A DNA stretch of 64,000 bases from Eimeria necatrix. Taxonomy: Eukaryota > Apicomplexa > Conoidasida > Eucoccidiorida > Eimeriidae. The stretch lies in assembly GCF_000499385.1 (NCBI RefSeq), contig NW_013654529.1, forward strand, positions 62,001-126,000, read 5' to 3'. The notes beneath the pieces are model-generated. The model was not told where the DNA came from and made no database searches. It was given only the letters and a program-made list of their open reading frames with translations. The translations under genes and the position numbers were made by a program. Below are positions 1-11,800 of this stretch, piece by piece. Each line of letters starts with the position of its first letter. Position 1 is the first letter of the stretch.

Positions 1-2
1 AG

Positions 3-910
3 TACCAACAGAAGCAGCAGCATCCGCAACAGCAGTCACTCCAGCAGGAGGCAGTCAATGCCGCTGCAGCACACGGATTGAAACGTTCCGCAGATTACAG
101 CGACTGTGGAAAGCGGAAAAAACGCAAAGGACGAGGGGCGCCAAGGGCTGAAGCTGCTGTTTCCGGCACCCCAGCTGATGTGGAGCATGCACAGAATGTG
201 CATGCAGTAGCGAGAGTGCAGCAACAGCAGCGGAATGGCCACATAGATCGTGACCAGCTCCAGGTTGCAGAGGAGCAACCCCTGGCGCAACAGCGTATTC
301 CGCCGCTGGATCAACTGGCGCCACCGCGGCAGCAAGGACCATCACCATCTCCCCAACAGCAGCATAAGCCTGAGCTTGTGCAACATAAGCAACTTATACA
401 CCTGACGTCACTGCAGGCAGAGTCACAGGAGCAGCAGCAAGTAGTGAAGCAGCAATGCCTGCAGCAAGTGCTGCCACCGCACAAATTTCAAGCTGAAGGG
501 CAGCAACTAAAGCAGCAGCAGGAGCATGGACACAATGATACGCTTCGACAGGCACAGGGCAGTGCACAGCGTCCAATTCCTAGGACCTTAGACCCCTCAC
601 GGGGACTGTGTATCGACCATCAGCAGCAGGTACAACAACAGCGAGAGCTACAACAGCAAGGACAGCAACAGAAGCAACAGCGGATAGAGCAGCAACAAGA
701 TTTCCAAGCGCAGCTGTGTAATCGTGGTCTCTTCACCCCGCAGCAAACGGAATCATTGCAGCAGGGTTTGCTGTTATTCCAGCAGGAAGCAGCAGCAGCA
801 CCTACGCCAGCAGCAGCAGCAGCAGCAAGAGGCAAAGCAACAGTACTGCTTCTGGGAGCATCAGCGAGGCGTTTAGCGGCTGTCGCACCGCGTCTAGCTG
901 CTGCATTCTC
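3..910 (+). CDS. Q-rich protein, 3' part of an incomplete gene
   Basis: The frame is open from the left edge of the window to a TGA at 912-914, so this is the inner or 3' portion of a longer gene. The protein is dominated by glutamine runs written mostly with CAG, plus an alanine block near 790-830. A basic patch (KRKKRKGR, about 110-140) could be a nuclear localisation signal. The apparent stop sits inside a good splice donor (gtgaga at 911-916, exon phase 2), so the exon may really end at 910 and continue downstream. No conserved domain is visible. Q-rich, basic proteins in this lineage are often nuclear, but that is inference. It could also be non-coding CAG-rich sequence with a chance open frame. 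Confidence 0.45.
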
Positions 911-1709
911 GTGAGACTTTAGGTGTTGCATTAAGTCTTTGGAGCAACAACCGGTGTAGGAACTCCATCTGCCTGAAGTGATGGTATTGGGACGTCACTT
1001 TGTTTGTGTATTATGTCTGTTTCTTTAGGCGACGTGCAGCAGACGTTGCTCAGCATTACGGCATCGGTAACTCAGACAATATGCACTTCCGGTGTAGTCA
1101 CGACCCTAGTGTTGCTTTTGAGCCCCTTTCCTCTAGCTAGCATTACCTGGCTTGCTTCTATATGTTTGTAAATGGAGATGTTCCCACTGCATTCCTATGA
1201 GCGCACCTGTTGTTGCTGCTGCCTCTGCTTCTTGCGTTTCTGCGGTGCAGAGGTTGATCCCAAGGCAAAACAGGGTCTATGTGCTGGCTGTGGCGTTCCT
1301 TTGGTGCCATTTCTGACATCATGCATATTTACGCGTCCCCTTCCCCGTGGGTCTTTTCGTCGCCGAAGTGAGCACGAGCTACAGGCAAATTACGTTGTTG
1401 TGCCTCTAGGGCTTATTCCGGGTATATTCCGGGGGTATTTACATTTCGAAGTTGATTGGAGTAATCTTTGAATTGGTCCCGAACAGCGGAGATGGCTTCA
1501 CTTGGGGGAATGGGGATTAGCGGTATCAGCTACTGCTGCTGCTGCTTGTATGCGTCGCAGTGAATCAGTGCACAAAAGAGCATCTGATGCTACAGCTTCA
1601 GGCAACGGTTCCTGGGGGCCAAGTTCCTCCCTATGCTGTTGAGGCAGTCAGGCCTCTCGCCGTCTCCTCATCTATGGTAATAATTATTAGGTCCTGCTCC
1701 TAAGCATTA
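911..1709. other. Probable intron or intergenic sequence
   Basis: Follows the donor-like site at 911. A 99-codon open frame on + (1172-1471) has no recognisable motif and is not supported. No RNA gene or repeat of note was seen. Confidence 0.3.
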
Positions 1710-2325
1710 TTGGGCGTCTTTGGGGACAAAGACGGGTCTACCAGTCCTAAAAGCTCCGCAGAGCATTCGAGGCCCTCAATGGTATGCGTGTTGTTGGTTG
1801 TGGCATGCCGTCAGGTGTCAGTGTGCAAACTGTGCGGCCACAAAGCCCAAACTCCCACTGGGCAGCTAAGACACAAGGGGAAGGCACAGCAGCAACAGCA
1901 GCAGTTGCAGCAGACCCTGCAGCAGCTGCCGCTGGACAGCGCGGCAAGAGGATCAAATTTCAACCAGCAGAAGAAGTCTCGAGAGAAGAGGAGATCTACT
2001 TCACGACTTTTTGATCAGCGTCAGCAGCGTCAGCAATACCAGCAGCATCAAACGATGCAGCAGCTGATACGTGGACAGTGCCTTGAGGAACAGCATCAGC
2101 TACTCGAAGACCAGGAGCTGCAACAGCAGCAGCAGCCGCAGCGAATAGAGCGTAACCAGTGCCAGCAACAGGAATAGATCAGCGAAGCTCCAGCATGCCA
2201 GTCAGCAGCAGCTACCGCAATCGCGAGAACGGCAAGCGCAGCCCTCGGCTCATCAGTTGACGCAGAAGCAGCTACCAGAGCAGCACCTGCCACAGGAGCA
2301 GCAACAAAAACAGCACTTGTCGGGC
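1710..2325 (+). repeat. CAG-rich low-complexity tract, open in successive frames
   Basis: From 1710 to 2177 one frame encodes a Q-rich segment with a short C-x2-C...H motif (CKLCGH near 1830). It stops with TAG at 2175-2177. The Q-rich character then continues in another frame from about 2200 to 2325 (QQLPQSRERQ..., ending TAG). This may be further exons of the Q-rich gene to the left, or a degenerate copy. A frame change inside a CAG tract is consistent with either an intron or repeat-length mutation. I could not choose between them. Confidence 0.35.
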
Positions 2326-3144
2326 TAGCAGCAGCAGTGCAGACCGAGCGTGAGGCACGATGCTATTTTTAAGCCTGGTGCCTGTGAAGCGAGGTCGAAT
2401 ACACTGTCTGTTGTTGAATGTACCGCAATGCATTCCGCGAAATGGGAACCCAGAAGGATCGCCGTGGACGAAGGCAGTAGGGAAAACAAGGACTATTCCG
2501 GGAGCCCGTTGCCAGTTCCTCAGCCTTCGCAGTATTCAGCATTGTCAAGGACCCGCAGCTCACAAGATATTACTGAAGAAGAAGAAAAGGATGGCTTTTT
2601 GGTCTCTGCTAGCACCGTCAGTAAAGCCGGGGAGGGAGAGAGAGTTACGAGGGTCTATGAGCTACTTGCTGACCGTGATTTTTAACATGTCAGCTACTGC
2701 TCAAACTGTAAGTGCCTCATCTTTAATCTTTTCGTGACACTGAGTAGCTAACGCTCAATCCTCCATTAGTGCTGATTTGGAAAGGGCATACCACGCGAAG
2801 GACCAGAGGACCGGGTCGAATTTCCTAGGGGCGCAATGACACTTTGGTGACAGTGAAGATGATATTGAGTTGCCAGCGTTTTGGTAAGAGCGGAATTTAG
2901 TATAGACACAAAGTAATCCAGACGAGCGTGGGCCAATCACGGATAAACAAACTTGGCCACCAAGACTCACAGGCACACACCGCAGTTAACGAGCTGGTGC
3001 TCACAAATGAAGCTACCTTCACTCGCAGGAGAGCGAAATTTTTTAATTGAAGATTTACAATGCATGTCCTTTTGTGTCTCCGTTTTGTAGCTTGGGTGAG
3101 CAGTATAGCGGTGTCAAGTGGGGATATACTTACGACGTAGTAAG

Positions 3145-3178
3145 TCGCAGCTACCGGCAGCTACGGCAGCTACCGGCG
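3145..3178. repeat. Short imperfect tandem repeat (gcagctaccg-type)
   Basis: The motif gcagctac(cg) occurs three times in a row with small changes. It is only about 34 bp long and lies in intergenic DNA. No function is suggested. Confidence 0.6.
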
Positions 3179-4027
3179 TAAAGCTTCTTTGTGCTGCGTT
3201 AAAGCCAGTGCCTAGAAGGTTGAGAAGGGTGACGCTGAATTTTGATAGTTAAGGTCAGCCAGCCATGCACGGAGCGCTAACAGTCTTGAGTAGTTGCTCC
3301 ATAGTGCTCCCCGCGGCGGGAAGGCCCTCCTCTTTAAATCCCCAAGGGGTATAAGCTGAAGTGTTTCACTGCCCAGAGCGACGTAACTGGAGAAACTGTT
3401 GAATCCGAGTCAGCTATGAAGTAGTTTGCTTATCAAGGCAGCTCGTGATGATCCGTGACGAAGACCAGGGCCGACGACTGCAGGCAGGCAGGCCATGGTC
3501 TCCCAGTGGGTAGTTCAGCTGTTTTGCTGAAGGGAACCGATACAAACTTTTGATTATTAGGTGGCGCTTCCTGCATAGAAATGCTGGTGGGCCTGACGAC
3601 AACGCATTATATGTCGGCTTGAACTTGCTGCACTGAGTGCTACATTCTCCGTGCAACAACTTCGAGCGGACATGCGTGGGCTCGATCCACCAGTATACTT
3701 GATGAACATGTTCTGCTCAATTATTATCATTTCCTGTGAATAATTGCAGCAAAGGGCCGGTAACTTTGTTGGGAATGACGTGCCACATGGCTGCTGCGTG
3801 TATTGCCTTTCGTTTTAGATGTCAACACTGGATGACACCCGCCTGCACGCTATTCACGAACGGTAGATGCAAATAGCGTAACGCACGGAACGTCGAATTG
3901 TTTTTTCATTCCTCTGCCATTGGTTTTGGCATGTAACACCACATACGACGGAGTTCCGTTGCTAGAGTGCGGCGTATTAATTGCTGCTTAACTGCAAGAG
4001 CGTTATCAGTTATCACAGTCACCCGCC

Positions 4028-4138
4028 AGAACAATCCAGGCAGCTGGCACATTACTGGGAAGCAGAGAAAAGGACACACATTTTTGAAAGAAAAAAGGCT
4101 TCAGTCATAACATCCATCCGCTAGAACAATCCAGGCAG
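4028..4138. repeat. Pair of direct repeats, agaacaatccaggcag
   Basis: The 16-mer agaacaatccaggcag occurs at 4028-4043 and again at 4123-4138, with similar bases on both sides (ccgc before, tg after). The copies are 95 bp apart, about 0.6 kb upstream of the TPR gene. This could be a local duplication or a paired regulatory element. Confidence 0.6.
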
Positions 4139-4768
4139 TTGCCATGGGTAATGTCGGCGACGGCTCGTGGGCGAGCGAGCGCCTAAGCGCTGCTGCAAGG
4201 GAAGATTCTCCACGAAATACAAAATTTTAATGTAATTTTAGCCTTAAATTTATTGTATTTTTCATTATGTGAACATGCAGCCTTTTGTGGGACTGGTTTC
4301 AGTCAAGATCAGCCCGAGTGGTTGTGCACCGCCAAAAAACTTGGGTACTGCCCGGAGATCCGTGCGGCGAGGAAGACGCCTGTAGCACAAGGTGTTGCTA
4401 GCTCCATTCAAACGTTAAAGAGGTCTTACTTTTCAAGTATTTTTCTCGTCGAAGCTTGATGCAAAGCGCTGCTTGTTTTGTGGGAGTCCAGACGAGACAG
4501 TCACGGAGGAGCAGTTCTACGGCGCCCGAAGTGCCGCAGGTGCCGTCGACTTGGGTGTGAAAATTAAAGTCTTCCCCTTGAGAGGACTCTCTTTCATCCG
4601 ATTCGTACTAGTTATGAGAGTTTCATGGATGGAAGACCATAATAGCCCCTGCCAATATAGGTGGAGCGGGACAGAGCACAGCCTGCATCAGTGTTGAGAA
4701 CAGGCCTTGAAACAGCTTCATTAACTGACTAACAAAGCGCCACTTAGTGTTAAAATTTTGATCCCAAA

Positions 4769-7700
4769 ATGGCGATGCATGAATGTGAAGCTTATTGGCA
4801 GGATTTCCTGCGTAGACCGAATGAGCAACGCATGTTGCAAGAGGAGCAAAGGCAATTGCAAAGGGAAACAGTAAGTTCTGTTTCGCTGCCCAGGATCCCA
4901 GCAATCTGAGCAGGAAAAGGCGTTTGATTTGCAGTGGGATCCACAAATACTGTTGGTCGTGTATGCTGCATATTGTGTTGGAATCAGGCTTGTCGCATGG
5001 CAGCGGTAAAGAGTACCAAACTGGAGGAACTGGAAACTGCCTTAGCTGGGTGTACACCTGACCAGCAACGAATACTGCGGCCAATAATACAGTCTCCAGG
5101 CCTTTTGGAGCGTCTGCATGACTGCTTGCTCCGTTCAGACCACAATCCCAGCATATTTAGCAAAAGAATCGAAACAGACCAGTCGCTAGCAGCGCTAATT
5201 CTCGAGAAGGCAGAAGAATACGAGCGTCACCCTGAAGCTTGTACGTTTTCTAGGTACAGCTCGAAGCTGCCATGGATCACCACTTCTTTTTCCCTTCTTC
5301 AGAGAAACAAATGCACTGGAAAAAAGGGAATGACGTTTAAACATTCGGCTTGCTTTGCACTTTGATGCGTTTGCAGTCAAGCGGCAAGAGCAGCAACTCA
5401 AGGAAATACATGAGGAGGCTTCGAGGCCTCTAGATGCTGCTGACCTAGACTATCTCAAACAGCGCACTTGGAGGGATCTGCCTCAGGCAGAACTCGCTGA
5501 GCGCATGTCGAAGGGAGAGATCTGCCCAAGAGAAGAATGGATACCAGGTAGGGCCTTCCCTGCTATGCTTGAGATGAAAAGACTAACTATTTGCTGCCGT
5601 TCTCTTTGTCTCAAGTCGACATCCTGCAGTGGCCTCCAGGAAAAGGAAGGCCGGCAGAGCTACCAAACTGTCTCCGAATTATATTATGTGAAAATGCCGA
5701 CATATGTGAGGTGCCACAGTGCACTTAAATAGGTTTCAGAGTTCCTCTATGTCCCAGGCATTTCTAAGGGCAAAAGGCCATTGGATGCCCCTGCCCTGGA
5801 AGAGCACCTGGCTTTCGGTGAGAGACTGGCGAGAGAAGGCCGAGAAGCCTACGCAGCGGGAGATTATGATAAGGCTTTCATGAGGTTCAAACAAGGGGTG
5901 GAGCTCGTGAACTGGGTTGAGGCCAAGGATGCAGTTAGCCAAAGACGCATTGATGATATGTACTCCCTCTTCTTGAAGAATTCTGCTCAAGCTGCGCTTC
6001 AACTCGGCAAGTACCAAGAAGCTATACGTAAGATAGTAGCATATATGCAACTCTCACTGCTGTTGCTTGTGCGTTTGTAGGTATTGCTGCTGCTGTTGCC
6101 TCTGTGAGTACAGCTTTTTGTGCAATGCAGTCGCAGTGTAGCCCGTAATACAGGTGCTACTACTAGTGCCGCCGCTTTTAGCCTCTTACGACGGGAAAGC
6201 AGCAGAAGGTGCCAAAATTACACCATTGTTTCTCAGCTTCATGCGTACTGCAGGCGCATGCACCACAATAATTCAGGAACTAGACGAACACGATTCGAAA
6301 GCTCGCTATCGTCGCGGTCGGGCCTACTTGTTATTAGGGATGACTAAGTGCGCAAAAGACGATTTCATGTTTATCCTAAAGAGCCCTTACTCAACCCAAG
6401 AAGGCGTCTGTGCTGCAAGGCTGGGGCTCCAGGAGCTGCGGCAGGTTTTGAATAAAAGCGAAACTGAGGCGAAATTGACAGTGTGCAGAGGCCTTGAAGG
6501 CTCACTTTTTTCCCGGGGCCGGCTGGCGGCTGCACACGTCAGGCAGCTGGGCGCTGCCGACGATCTGGACAAGTCTGATGACGACCAATTGCACTTTAGC
6601 CTCAATTACCCTGAAGACAAAACGGACTTCCATCTACCTCCGAGCAAGACCGCTGCAGAGGCGACGAACTCCTTCTGCAATAGCGCAGATGGACAAGACG
6701 TCGAAAGCATCTCCAGAGCTGCAACCTGTGATGAGGCAGAGACACAGGGCAAGCATACGGTGCGCTCGGCCCTTTAACATGAACATGCATGCTGGGGGAG
6801 TACACCGGATGATAACGTCGCAGTATTGAATGGCGTAGTGTCCTGTCACAGACACACAATTCTAATACGTAGTGTGCACACACGGAATAGCAAAAATGAT
6901 TCAAGTGATAGCCAAAGCGTTGACTACAGCGTAGACATTTGTATTTGGATGCTCGATCCCCATATTGTTCACTTAAAGCCATCAAGTCTTTGACTTCAAT
7001 ACACGATTCCCTTCATTTTATTCCAGTTCTGTGGGAGTCCTGCGCATTTTGCCTTTTAAATTTCAGGAATATATGAAGAAAGGACAGACGCAGGAGCTTC
7101 CACCCCTTAGTCTGGAGAAGACCCGGAGCATCCTTTTAGACTTTCTAGATGCCTATACTGTGCGTCCATCATTGTTGTCTTTGTCCACTTTCATGCGCCG
7201 CTCTCAAGCGTAAAAGCGGCAGAAATATTTTCGAGCACCCCTTACTTCTCTTGCCATGTTGTCTCTTCCAGCCCTCCACAGCCCTATAATGAATATCTTT
7301 GTCTCATATACTGCACTCACTGAAGGAAAATCAAGGGTTCGTTTTTGTGCGACAGGCGTGTTGCTATGCATACACTTGCTTGCGTATACACTTGGACGGA
7401 AATTCGCGTCTCAAAACACCTGCATAGCCGCACCTTCGCTGACACGACAGTTGCACGCGACCTCCACACTCCACGAGACAACTTCTGTTCCTACGCTTTT
7501 TCTGCAGTCTGATCCGGTCGCAGCTGAGCTGAACGCGCTTCGAAGCCTGGCGGACTTCGACTACCGGCGGGTCGTCCTGAGAGCCCGCAAATATCTACCG
7601 CAGGTGCAGCAGCCCATTCTAGCTCGGCACGGCATAGTGGGGCATGACCACAGATCGAATATGAAGCTGGTTGAAAAAAGCGTTTCTTACTGGAGGTTCA

Positions 7701-7777
7701 AAAATCCAGAAATAGAGGAACTCACAAAAGACTGCCTTGAGGCAGTTTTCGGGGACGTGGCAGACATAGATGTCTAG
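4769..7777 (+). CDS. TPR-domain protein, AIP/FKBP-like TPR arrangement
   Basis: Proposed exons: 4769-4870, 4988-5240, 5377-5547, 5616-5710, 5742-6027, 6254-6759, 7067-7159 and 7508-7777. Phases agree throughout and give about 591 aa. The start is ATG at 4769 (MAMHECEAYW), followed after 34 codons by gtaagt. A glutamine/charged helical N-terminus leads to a TPR region across exons 5 and 6 (GREAYAAGDYDKAFMRFKQG; then ARYRRGRAYLLLG), laid out like the TPRs of AIP- and FKBP-type co-chaperones. No FKBP domain is visible. TPRs of this kind usually bind Hsp90 or Hsp70 tails, which is inference here. The exon 6 donor (gtgcgc) is weak: without it the protein ends at TAA 6775-6777, and the last two exons would belong to something else. 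Confidence 0.75.
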
Positions 7778-8891
7778 TGTCTGCCACGTCTTCATTACCT
7801 AAAGACAAAGATACAATATAAAGGGAAGTACAGGGAATGCTAGCAAACATAAATGAGCACAAGTAAGTGAATATTTGTGCGACCGATATCAACTGTTGAG
7901 GCGCCTGCAATCCAAACAACAGGCTGCGAACGAGCAAAATCAAATTATGCTACAAGAGGAATCGCAATGTCCTTGTGCTTTTGCTGTCGCTGTTGCTGCT
8001 GGTAGCAACTGTGCCTGCTGCTGCAGCAACTGCAACAGCAGTAAAATGGCGCAGCTCTTGTAGCGGCAACAGTCACAACAAAAAAAAACCCAAGACTGCC
8101 GCAGTAGCAGGCGTAATTCACGTATTTAACTGTTACGTGAAGCAAACTTTCGCATTTTCATGTTAGTTGGCGCGCACAATCCCCTACCGTGTCTGTTCTA
8201 TGCGGAGGCCTAATCTCTTTCAAATAGCACGAATCAGAAACGACTAAAGCGAAAGAGGCACTCTGTTTAGGAAGGCAGAAGCGTGGACTGTCATTGTAAG
8301 AAGACAAGGCGCGACCAAACGCAACCAGTGCGCAATTTCTTCCCCCATTTTCCACATTTTGATTTAGCTAAGGTAGAATATAAAGGAACACAACAGTATC
8401 TGTCCTATTTCAATACATAAATGGTTACATGTGGAAGATCGATTTGGGAAAAGGCGGAGCGCATGCGCTGCCGAGGTAGAACAAAGCCCCAAACTCCCTG
8501 CACCCTTAACTGAGAAGATTTTACCCTCTTCCTTTGTACATGTCTTTCTGTAATTAGTTTGGATATTTTATTGACTTGGTGCGCTCCTCCGGAGCTGCGT
8601 CAGTGTGTGCAGCCCCCAATTGAACTTGCGCCGCAGGTTTCTCCCCCCAGCCCCGGCTTTCCTCTCACTTCCATTTCACTGTTTGAATGTGAATCTTAGC
8701 CCATTTCTCATAGGCTTTCTGCGGCAGGTTTCTGCATGAGGCGATTTCGGGCAGCTCTGTGGGGGCCTTCAGCTTACGGGTGTGGGCCGACCTTATGCAG
8801 CCACCATCTTTTTCTTGACCCTACCAACATATCATCTTGACGGCGCCACACGCCTCCGGGGCCCCCAGGGGCCCCTTAATATGTAGTTTCA
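7778..8891. other. Intergenic region, putative promoter of the nucleoporin gene
   Basis: Separates two genes on the same strand. It contains a CTG/CAG-rich stretch at about 7980-8045 and pyrimidine-rich sequence near 8500-8700. No gene is supported. Confidence 0.5.
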
Positions 8892-11800
8892 ATGAGTGCC
8901 TTCGCGTCACCGTCGGGAACGGACCGCTCCATTATGGGCTCGACCAACACTGCAGGGGGCCCCACGTCCTCAGCTATTCCCACCCTACGAGTTGCACCCC
9001 TTACGACAGATGAAGGGCCCGCGGCGAGCCGTGGACGCGCGTGCAGCATCTCAATGACGCAGGCAGCCTACGGCTTCTCAACCCAGCAGCAGCAGCAGCA
9101 GCAACAGCAGCGGAGGCCCTCAACGCAGCCATCTTCATGCATACTTGGTGCTCCGAAGGGCACAACTGCACCTCGGCCTCCCATTGGTGTCGATGGACCT
9201 GTGGACGCATTTTTGGCTACCTCATTAACGGGTCCCGCAAATGCAGCGGGCGCAGAGGGGCCCTCGTCTAAGTTCGCAAGCGCAGCAGTTCGTTTGCTGT
9301 GGGGCGGGATCTGTGCGGATGAGCAGCATGCACAGTTAGATAGCCCTGGAAGGGCTCCGTTTCTTGGTGGGGGCCCCTGGGCATTCAGAATGGGGGCCCC
9401 CCTTTACAAAGCTGTTTATGAGGAAAACAGGAATGCATTCAGTGTTGCGGACAGCAGCGAGTGGATTCCGATTCCCCGCTGTCTTTCGCACATGCTCTGC
9501 CGCTGTGGCGCCATAGAGGGAAGTAGCAACGGCAACAGCAACGCGAATTGCTGCTGCCGTTCAGTACCTCCTCATGGGCTTATCCCCGAGTTAAACAGAT
9601 TGTGGGTTGCCGACAAGGGTGATCTGTTTCTGTGGGAGGTGGGCGCCCCTGAAGAGGCTGTGGAACGGCTTTCGTTCCCAGGGGCAGTTGAGTGTGTGGT
9701 ATACGTACACCTGGATAGGGCGGTCCTCCCACCAGCTCTGCGGGCCTCTTTCTGCTGGGACGATGCGGCCCTGTCTGCCTTTTCTGTTACGTCTCATCTT
9801 GACTCTTCCGGCTGTACAGACACGCCACCCTTTGCAGACGTTCCTTCTTCTCCCCTGCACTGTTTAGCGGTCGCCATCACGTCTTCGGTGCGGCTGTTTG
9901 CTGTGTCCGCCACGCCGAGGGCCCCCCGGGTGGATCCTGCTCGCCAACACCAAGCAGGGGGCCCCATGAAAGGGCCATCTGTCTCATCCATTGACTACAC
10001 GGAAATCGGAGCTGCAAAAAAGCCGAAAGGGGGGGCCCTTGGGGCTGCTTTCGAACTCAGACATGCGACAGCACACAGGGGTAGCGGGCTTGCCTTCTTC
10101 GGATCCCCACAAACTCAGCAAGTCTATGTTCTAGATGTCAAGCCGATCGATTACGAGATGAGGGGCCCCCGGTGGGGCTCCTTGAATCTTCCGCTGCTTT
10201 TCACAAAGAGGTCCAGGACCTCAGAAGTTACGGACACCCAAGCAGCGGCAGCAACACGAACCGAAGAGGATTCTGCGGCATTGCGGGCCGTCGCTCCGCC
10301 CAATGGGATGGACGAAGGTTCAGGGTTCAGGGTTTGGGGAAGCGGCGGGTTTGTTGTTTGTCATCTGACTCCTGTGAATCCTAAAATCACAGATGTAATA
10401 AAGTGGGGCTTTCGGGCATTGTGTTCGTCCTTCGGCCTGATCGGCAACAGCAACAACGTAACCGGTAATATGGCGGTGGAGATGGAGTGTCGGCAGGGGC
10501 TACGACAGTTGCAGACAGACGAGGCACGAGGCATCGTGTGGGCTCTCGGCGGCGATTCTTCTGTCACAGCGTTCATCATTCCGCCACCCAACTTAGAGGA
10601 GCAGCAGATACGCACGACGGACCAAGTGAAAAACCTGAGGATGCGTGAGGGATTTCTTCCATTTTCCACAATCCTAATCTGTTTTCTTTATCAAGTGTTC
10701 TTGATTGGGTTCCCCTTATGAGTACATTTGACTGTATCTCCTTGCCTTTAATAGGCTGTTAAGTGACTCGACGTGCTCTGCTGGCTATCTCCTCCGTTTT
10801 GCACATATTCGTTTGTTTGTCTAAGTTGACGTCTCCGCTGCCACTGCTTGGTTCCCTATCCGGACCGATTTTCGCAGGAGTTGCTGTTTCTCTGCTACTG
10901 TATCTTTTGTTGTGGGTGTGTTTCATTTTATGTTCACAGTCGTTTAACAATGCGCGAATTGCCCGGTTGCAGATTTTCAGTGTCACATCTGCTGTGTCCG
11001 TTGAAGATTGCAGTAGCGAAAGAGTAAAGGCATTCTGAGCCAAAGTTTTGTGTACTTTGTCTGCGTTTGCCTTGCAGTTCTTTTTTCTGATGATTCCGCA
11101 TTATATTTCTTGTGTCTGCATTCTATGTTCAGTGCATATCACCTGCAAAGAGATCGAAGACGGCCTTCAACGCGTAGCTTCCACTTGGAGCAAGTCCCCG
11201 CCTGAGGGCCGCGGCGGTCTTCTGGCCTCTTTGAGGCGACTTGGCGGTTTTCGGGCCATGTCACTTTCCGTCGTTGCCCCCTATGAGGGAAACTCTCTTG
11301 TCGCTGTCTTAACAGATGCTGTTGGTAAGTTGTAGTTACGTTGTGGGGTGTTTTGTCAAACCTGTAAGTGCGCCTCTTCAACGCAGCAGGAGAGGCAAGT
11401 ATGCACCGTCCAACAATTGTTGCCATTTGTTTTCTTTTGCAATGTAGTATCTTGCTGCATTCTTCATCAGCTGTTTCCCGTCACCTCCGTGGCCCTTCTC
11501 ACGTAACGCAGCTGCCACGTCTGCTCTTGATGCGTTTCTCTTATCTTCCACCGTATGGGGTTCCAGCATCAGACCATCTGTACTTCTCTCGAACCCAGTT
11601 GGCTTTGTTTCCTCTTACTGTATCCGCAGGAGGCCGCACATATCTTTCAATACGTGGACTGCGCGCATTGGGTGGCCTTCCATATGCATTACCGCCTTTC
11701 TTCCATGCTAGCTCTCACACGCCAGCCGGCCCGCTTCGCCTTGAAGTTCGAGGTTACAGGGGGCCTATAGACTCGCTTCCACTGTTTTTAGGGTCGCTTC

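Larger units (their letters stand above)
2326..4768. other. Intergenic region without a supported gene
   Basis: Several 60-125 codon open frames exist on both strands (for example 2350-2685 on +), but none has a domain or a convincing exon structure. The stretch holds a direct repeat (4028-4043 and 4123-4138) and a short imperfect repeat at 3145-3178. It presumably includes the promoter of the TPR gene. Confidence 0.5.

Noticed and set aside
4623..5084. 153-codon frame on - with hydrophobic stretches
   Set aside because: Overlaps exons 1-2 of the TPR gene, which have a good start, donor and acceptor.
10317..10340. Telomere-like ttcagggttcagggtttgggg
   Set aside because: Only two to three imperfect units, inside nucleoporin exon 1 and in frame; not an internal telomere array.
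11325..11629. N-terminal part of the long + frame beginning at 11368
   Set aside because: This is nucleoporin intron 2 read through; the donor gtaagt at 11325 and acceptor at 11629 join conserved propeller sequence.
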